Below the pieces are notes generated by a model that was not told the DNA's origin, searched no databases, and was given only the letters and a program-made list of their open reading frames with translations. Below are positions 6,827-10,186 of a stretch of DNA of 10,186 nt, one piece after another (position 1 is the stretch's first letter; the number at the start of each line of letters is the position of its first letter). This DNA comes from a bacterium (lineage in GTDB: Bacteria > Coprothermobacterota > Coprothermobacteria > Coprothermobacterales > JAADFF01). The DNA lies in contig JAMORD010000062.1 in NCBI GenBank assembly GCA_027063755.1, positions 1-10,186 on the forward strand, given 5' to 3'. The translations under genes and the position numbers were made by a program.

Positions 6827-8836
6827 TTAATTATTTTTGGTTCTTGAGGATGTAGGAATTTCTTTGACGATAAAGAGATTGTTGAAAGGTTTGAAGGGAT
6901 AAACTTTGCAATAGTCCTGGGTATTGTCGTCTTTGCAATCTTTGACTGTGGCTGCTTCCAAAGTGTATGTTTTGCCTTTTAGATTTATGATTTTTGGTAT
7001 AGAAGCTAACTGCTTTTGAATCGATGATATATCAGATTCTGTTAACTGCAATTCCTTTAGAGATTTTTGAAAGTCTAAGCAGATGATATTATGAGCATTG
7101 TTTGATTTGGATAGGAAATCTTGATTAAGGCAAATTAAACCCTGTTTCGTAAGAAAGTACCCCTCATTATTAAATATGATTTCTTGCTTTTTGGGAAATT
7201 TTATTGCGGAAACTTGGGAAGTTAAGTTTTTGGAATAACGAGTATACAGATGGAGATTATATATTGTGTTAAGTGGGTTGTTTATGAGGAGGACATTTCT
7301 TTGGGAGAATAAAAGAGCTTTGGCATTAGAGACCGGAATTATTATTTGTTTTAGGTCTATACTTGTGATATTTGAGATATTGTTATCATACCTGAATATT
7401 AGAGTACACAATTTATTATTGTTTTTGTTTTTTAAATATATAATAAAAGAACTACCATTGGCCATGGTATCGTATTGATAGTAGTTGTCGATGTAGTTAT
7501 CGATTAATGGAGTACAATCTTTGATCTCAGTTTTTATATTTAGTATTCTTGGGGGAGGATATATTACTAGGTTGTATATCCCTCCAGATAGTTTTATTTG
7601 TATAGGAGATTTTATGACTACAAATTCTTTTCTATCCTCACTAAGGAAAAGGGTTCTTATATTTTCTGAGTGGGTGTTTGTTTTAATTTTTATGTTAATA
7701 GCGAAGAGACGTTGCGTATAGGATTTAAATAAATCATTTACTTCTGATGAATATGGCGTGTGGTTTTCAACTGGATTTGTGAATAATAATTGACTTAGAT
7801 ATAACACAGATAACACTATTAAAGTGTACGAGAATGTTACTAGAATAAATTCAAAGAAATAGGTATTGATATATTTGTATTCCATCTTATAAAAAATAAG
7901 ACTTCCCCCAATGAATGTTACTAATGCTGTCAGTAGATTTTTCCAAGTTATAGGGTAATTTATAGTGATCAAGATGAAATCCCATAAAAGAATAATAACA
8001 AAAATTTTGTCTAGAGACGTAACTAAAGGATTTGTTGGGGATGTTTTTCCTATAGGTGACATGCGTGCTATTATTGGAAATAACAATATGGTTATGGACA
8101 GTACTGAGGTTATAAACCACGGTGAAATGAAGTAATCGACTTTATAATTGTTAAATAACTTAAATATTAATTCAGGTATAAGTAAACCAATAAATAAACT
8201 AATCAAAACTGTGGAATTTTCATAAATCTCATATATGTGATGAAAGTCTTTCTCTATATTTATAGGTACAAATATCATGATTGCTATTGTTGGAATAACT
8301 AGCACTGCAAATAATATTAGTGATTTTACTGTTATATATACATGAAACGTATAAAAAATAAGAGAGGTAATAAATATTATAAAAAATATTATTGATTGGT
8401 TTGGGTGGAGGATGTTTAGCAAAATTGAAACTATTGGCATTATAAAGATTGAAGAGATCAACCATAAAAATATAAATTGAGGCAGAAAGATATCGGGGAT
8501 ATATTCTATAACAGCTAAATTTATATTTCCATATAATGAAATAATGGAACCTAAAGTTGATAGAGTTAGTAAGAGTAAATATGGGTATATCTTTATTAGT
8601 TTTTCTTGATCTTTACGGTTATACCATATTAACAACGATATATATAAAGATGATGCTGTATTGATAATACTCCAGATAAGAAGGAGGAAGTGAAAAGTTA
8701 AGTTAGATATTTGATACAATCGGTTAGATATTAGTATTAATTCTATGTTTGGAAGTGTTGTTGCAAGAACTACTCCAAATTGGAAGTTATGAATCTGTAA
8801 GGGCTTAGCTAACTTTATATATATATTGTTATTCAC
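6827..8836 (-). CDS. Large orphan membrane protein with C-terminal soluble domain, 669 aa
   Basis: The chosen start is GTG 8836-8834, nine bases after AAGGAGG (8852-8846), giving MNNNIYIKLAKPLQ; an upstream in-frame TTG at 8863 lies before that site and is rejected. Residues 20 to about 352 hold roughly eleven hydrophobic segments (for example HFLLLIWSIINTASSLYISL, YLLLLTLSTLGSIISLYG, FIFLWLISSIFIMPIVSILL, YTLIVLSVLYLSQLLF). Residues 353-669 are soluble, rich in Asn, Ile, Lys and beta-strand patterns, with scattered cysteines including a pair in VKDCKDDNTQDYC near the end. With an odd number of segments the tail could lie outside the cell, but topology is uncertain. The gene is very A+T-rich, unlike guaBA, and has no recognisable partner. 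No transporter, polymerase or glycosyltransferase signature was seen. I do not recognise the family. Confidence 0.82.
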   Translation of the reverse strand: MNNNIYIKLAKPLQIHNFQFGVVLATTLPNIELILISNRLYQISNLTFHFLLLIWSIINTASSLYISLLIWYNRKDQEKLIKIYPYLLLLTLSTLGSIISLYGNINLAVIEYIPDIFLPQFIFLWLISSIFIMPIVSILLNILHPNQSIIFFIIFITSLIFYTFHVYITVKSLILFAVLVIPTIAIMIFVPINIEKDFHHIYEIYENSTVLISLFIGLLIPELIFKLFNNYKVDYFISPWFITSVLSITILLFPIIARMSPIGKTSPTNPLVTSLDKIFVIILLWDFILITINYPITWKNLLTALVTFIGGSLIFYKMEYKYINTYFFEFILVTFSYTLIVLSVLYLSQLLFTNPVENHTPYSSEVNDLFKSYTQRLFAINIKIKTNTHSENIRTLFLSEDRKEFVVIKSPIQIKLSGGIYNLVIYPPPRILNIKTEIKDCTPLIDNYIDNYYQYDTMANGSSFIIYLKNKNNNKLCTLIFRYDNNISNITSIDLKQIIIPVSNAKALLFSQRNVLLINNPLNTIYNLHLYTRYSKNLTSQVSAIKFPKKQEIIFNNEGYFLTKQGLICLNQDFLSKSNNAHNIICLDFQKSLKELQLTESDISSIQKQLASIPKIINLKGKTYTLEAATVKDCKDDNTQDYCKVYPFKPFNNLFIVKEIPTSSRTKNN

Positions 8837-8845
8837 TTTAGTATT

Positions 8846-8852
8846 CCTCCTT
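8846..8852 (-). promoter_or_regulatory. Ribosome binding site that fixes the GTG start of the membrane protein
   Basis: The minus strand reads AAGGAGG at 8852-8846, nine bases before GTG 8836. It lies inside the longer open frame that begins at TTG 8863, so the TTG version is not the start. Confidence 0.85.
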
Positions 8853-8872
8853 GAATGTGTCAATTTGAGATT

Positions 8873-8878
8873 ATTATA
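8873..8878 (-). promoter_or_regulatory. Probable -10 box of the membrane-protein gene
   Basis: The minus strand reads TATAAT at 8878-8873. The -35 position lacks a consensus and falls within an inverted repeat (8879-8926), so activator or repressor control is possible. The start would be near 8866, with a leader of about 30 bases. Confidence 0.45.
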
Positions 8879-8926
8879 CTATGTGGGGGATGTGACAGTA
8901 GATGACTCCTATTCCCATCCCCATAG
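8879..8926. repeat. Imperfect inverted repeat over the -35 region, possible operator
   Basis: The left arm CTATGTGGGGGATG (8879-8892) and the right arm CATCCCCATAG (8916-8926) pair over 11 bases with a three-base bulge. They directly abut the -10 box of the membrane-protein gene. The arms are about 23 bases apart, which suits a regulator site or an RNA hairpin on divergent transcripts; no experiment or known motif supports a specific regulator. Confidence 0.35.
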
Positions 8927-9006
8927 TTGCCTATTTATAAAGAAGGTACCTATACATAAAAGTGTGAAAAAAGGGAAACACTATTAGGAGAGATAACCTG
9001 GGGTAA

Positions 9007-9207
9007 TGCGGCTATAGCTCTGGCACATCTACGTTTTCAGGTGAGGAGACTTTGGAACTCCACAAGTATCTTGCCAAGAAATATGACCTTTTCCTTGGCT
9101 ATACATTTGCTGCCAACATACTCGTTAGCCACAAGCTAAAGATGGAAAGCGACATTGTCTTTACCGTAGCCCCTGACGGTGGCGATAGGTATATAAGCAA
9201 GCTGTAG
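9007..9207 (+). pseudogene. C-terminal remnant of a PLP-dependent cysteine-synthase-like enzyme
   Basis: The frame from just after TAA 9004-9006 to TAG 9205-9207 reads as the last third of a fold-type II PLP enzyme. It contains FSGEETLELHKYLAKKYDLF (helix before the substrate loop), LGYTFAANILVSHKL (equivalent of the usual G-x-S-S/T-G-A-N loop), and DIVFTVAPDGGDRYISKL, matching the typical end D-x-V-x-V-x-P-D-G-G-x-R-Y-L-S-K. Cysteine synthase, diaminopropionate-synthase-like and related enzymes share this end. The catalytic Lys, pyridoxal-binding region and any start codon with a ribosome binding site are missing, and the upstream sequence is closed by stops. The loop residues SSG/STG are replaced by YTF. 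It is a degraded gene fragment, richer in G+C than the membrane gene beside it. Confidence 0.65.
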
Positions 9208-9520
9208 TTGTCACAAGGTTGAGGAGTAGGATATCCTATTGGGAAATTCACAGTATGATACCAGAAGGACTTGGTCCATACATCGTAAACAGTATAATCC
9301 TCCCTGTAAATGAGCGGGTAAAGGGAAAATTCGGGTAACAATCGGAAATTCCGGTGGTGTTATACAAACATTGCCTGTGGAAAATTGTATTCTATTTACA
9401 GGATACCATTCTTATAGCTAGATGGGATTAAAGCGAAGCACTTTTTCACAAGTGGCTTTGTTTGCCATGTAAATGTTTGATTGCATTCTTTAAGTAATGG
9501 GGTAAATCCCAGGGTAATTC
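9208..9520. other. Relic-like stretch with a 27-codon open piece
   Basis: There is no full gene. A plus-strand frame ending at TAA 9336-9338 is open back to the PLP fragment; from ATG 9255 it reads MIPEGLGPYIVNSIILPVNE and ends VKGKFG. It looks protein-like but has no ribosome binding site and no recognised family, so it is probably a second gene relic. A weak hairpin AAGCACTT / AAGTGGCTT (9436-9443 with 9450-9458) with a T-containing tail may be an old terminator. Confidence 0.35.
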
Positions 9521-9652
9521 ATGTGGTATAGCAGAATAAAGGGATGGATGAGGAGACACCTCTTTCTGCCCTTTCCCAGTCAACATGACCGAAAAAAGTT
9601 TTTTGCAGAGAATGTGGAGCTTCTTCGTTCCCCGACATTAGCTTTTGGCTGA
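9521..9652 (+). CDS. Doubtful 43-codon open frame
   Basis: ATG 9521 to TGA 9650-9652 encodes a basic, aromatic 43-residue peptide. It starts MWYSRIKGWMRRHLFLPF, then reads SQHDRKKFFAENVELL and ends SPTLAFG. The composition is protein-like, and the only ribosome binding site candidate (AGGG, 9511-9514) is weak. It lies in a relic zone and could be a fragment of a larger lost gene. No family is recognised. Confidence 0.22.
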   Translation: MWYSRIKGWMRRHLFLPFPSQHDRKKFFAENVELLRSPTLAFG

Positions 9653-9717
9653 GTGAGAAAGAGTGTGATAAAACAAAGACAACAAGTTTAATTATTATTA
9701 TATAAACAAACTTATTG

Positions 9718-9726
9718 TGGTAAAAT
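9718..9726 (+). promoter_or_regulatory. Candidate promoter of the peptide / radical SAM operon
   Basis: TGGTAAAAT (9718-9726) is an extended -10 preceded by a very A+T-rich stretch (9687-9716). No good -35 is seen (TTATAT at 9698-9703). A start near 9733 gives a leader of about 27 bases with the ribosome binding site in it. Short inverted arms AAGTTT / AAACTT (9684-9689, 9708-9713) flank the region. Confidence 0.4.
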
Positions 9727-9744
9727 ATAACCGCAAAAATTTGG

Positions 9745-9752
9745 AAAGGAGG
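9745..9752 (+). promoter_or_regulatory. Strong ribosome binding site for the small peptide gene
   Basis: AAAGGAGG is a near-perfect anti-16S match seven bases before ATG 9760. An ATG at 9754 in the same frame is one base away and too close. A site this strong supports real, probably high, translation of a 35-codon gene. Confidence 0.85.
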
Positions 9753-9759
9753 AATGTTT

Positions 9760-9867
9760 ATGGAACAGTTTACAGTAAAGAGTATAAAGGATAAGATTCT
9801 ATGCTCCTGTAGTGGTCACGACAACAATCCTTGGAAGGAAATTCTTGTAGATGAAGAAGAGGAATAG
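9760..9867 (+). CDS. Candidate RiPP precursor peptide, 35 aa
   Basis: ATG 9760 to TAG 9865 encodes a 35-residue peptide. A basic/polar N-terminal part (MEQFTVKSIKDKI) precedes a small core LCSCSGHDNNPWKEI and an acidic tail VDEEEE. Two cysteines (15 and 17) are separated by Ser, and Cys 17 to Asp 21 makes a C-x3-D spacing, the geometry joined by thioether bonds in some radical-SAM ranthipeptides. A Trp (25) next to Lys (26) is another possible modification site. There is no export signal or lipobox. The gene has an excellent ribosome binding site and overlaps by 17 bases the start of a radical SAM gene, so the two are probably translationally coupled. A substrate role is inferred from this pairing. 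I do not match it to a named precursor family. Alternatives are a leader peptide or a small regulatory protein. Confidence 0.65.
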   Translation: MEQFTVKSIKDKILCSCSGHDNNPWKEILVDEEEE

Positions 9868-10186
9868 GCAGATTATTTCACGTTCTTCAGGTCTGCTAAC
9901 AGGTTGTACTTTGTCTTTTCCCAGGTTTGGTTATCCTATAAATAAAGATTATTTATGCTACGATAGATGTGAAGATAATGTTGAGGCTATGGAGATCTTG
10001 TATTTGGAAAGTATGTATATAGAGCTTACTTATAAGTGCGATTTTGGGTGTGGTTTTTGTTATAACAAACTTGTATCGCCTCTTGAGATGCATTCGCAAG
10101 CTTTTCTTGATGCTGTAGAATTAGCAGAAAGGATGGATGTGCATACGATATTATTGACAGGGGGAGAGCCTTTGCTCTCCCCTTTA
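9851..10186 (+). CDS. Radical SAM protein, probable peptide maturase (5' part, runs off window)
   Basis: From ATG 9851 the visible 112 residues contain the radical SAM cluster motif CxxxCxxC as CDFGCGFCYN (Cys 63, 67, 70), which binds the 4Fe-4S cluster that cleaves S-adenosylmethionine. It is preceded by ESMYIELTYK and followed after about 30 residues by ILLTGGEPLLSP, where GGEP (104-107) is the SAM-binding motif. This spacing matches the PqqE/SPASM-type peptide-modifying branch. The first 60 residues carry extra cysteines (19, 36, 40) and could be a short precursor-binding or accessory segment. The start is inside the peptide gene with only a distant GGAAGG (9833-9838), consistent with coupled translation; ATG 9989 is an alternative. 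Whether a SPASM domain follows cannot be seen. The last bases form a strong hairpin in the coding sequence. Confidence 0.85.
   Translation, partial: MKKRNRQIISRSSGLLTGCTLSFPRFGYPINKDYLCYDRCEDNVEAMEILYLESMYIELTYKCDFGCGFCYNKLVSPLEMHSQAFLDAVELAERMDVHTILLTGGEPLLSPL
10161..10182 (+). terminator. Terminator-like hairpin inside the radical SAM frame at the window edge
   Basis: GGGGAGAGC (10161-10169) pairs perfectly with GCTCTCCCC (10174-10182) around the loop CTTT, followed by TTTA at the edge. It encodes the conserved TGGEPLLSP, so the stem may be a by-product of the motif. The bases after 10186 decide whether a T-tract follows. Confidence 0.35.

Noticed and set aside
8837-8863. TTG start adding nine residues to the membrane protein
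   Set aside because: The strong ribosome binding site AAGGAGG lies downstream of this TTG, inside the added codons.
9099-9341. 80-residue minus-strand open frame
   Set aside because: It is antisense to the recognisable PLP-enzyme remnant and has no ribosome binding site or recognisable content.

Overview
The window comes from a bacterium that looks like a Bacillota (Firmicutes) or a close relative. Ribosome binding sites are strong AGGAGG types, one promoter is a perfect sigma-A consensus, GTG starts occur, lipoproteins are frequent, and signal peptides are short and hydrophobic. I cannot name the genus. Base composition is uneven: guaB and guaA are clearly richer in G+C than the flanking minus-strand genes, which are very A+T-rich and suggest accessory, possibly transferred, DNA around a housekeeping pair.

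Layout. Positions 3-152 hold the 3' end of an unrecognised plus-strand gene, closed by a bidirectional terminator (160-187) shared with the next gene. Positions 186-3515 are a minus-strand envelope region: a lipoprotein (186-1076), a secreted amidase-domain protein (1139-2149) interrupted by one in-frame TAG, about 0.7 kb with no convincing gene, and a second lipoprotein (3515 down to 2964, or to 2879 if a one-base shift in a homopolymer is corrected). An imperfect inverted repeat lies at the 5' end of the presumed amidase transcript and again between the amidase and the lipoprotein.

Positions 3667-6825 are a complete plus-strand guaB-guaA pair for GMP synthesis (IMP to XMP to GMP). It has a consensus promoter, a GC-rich palindromic hairpin between the genes, and a strong terminator after guaA. 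Positions 6827-8836 hold a large minus-strand orphan membrane protein: about eleven membrane segments followed by a roughly 315-residue soluble domain.

Positions 8864-9759 are a relic-like zone with a decayed C-terminal fragment of a PLP-dependent cysteine-synthase-like enzyme and short unassigned open stretches. The window ends with the most interesting item: a 35-codon gene with a very good ribosome binding site (9760-9867), encoding a small peptide with a CxC core and an acidic tail. It overlaps by 17 bases the start of a radical SAM protein (9851 to the window end) with a CxxxCxxC cluster motif and a GGEP motif. This is the architecture of a radical-SAM RiPP (ribosomally made, post-translationally modified peptide), and I do not recognise the precursor as a known class.

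The interrupted amidase and the shifted lipoprotein are either real decay or sequence errors. Both are recorded with the exact bases to check.
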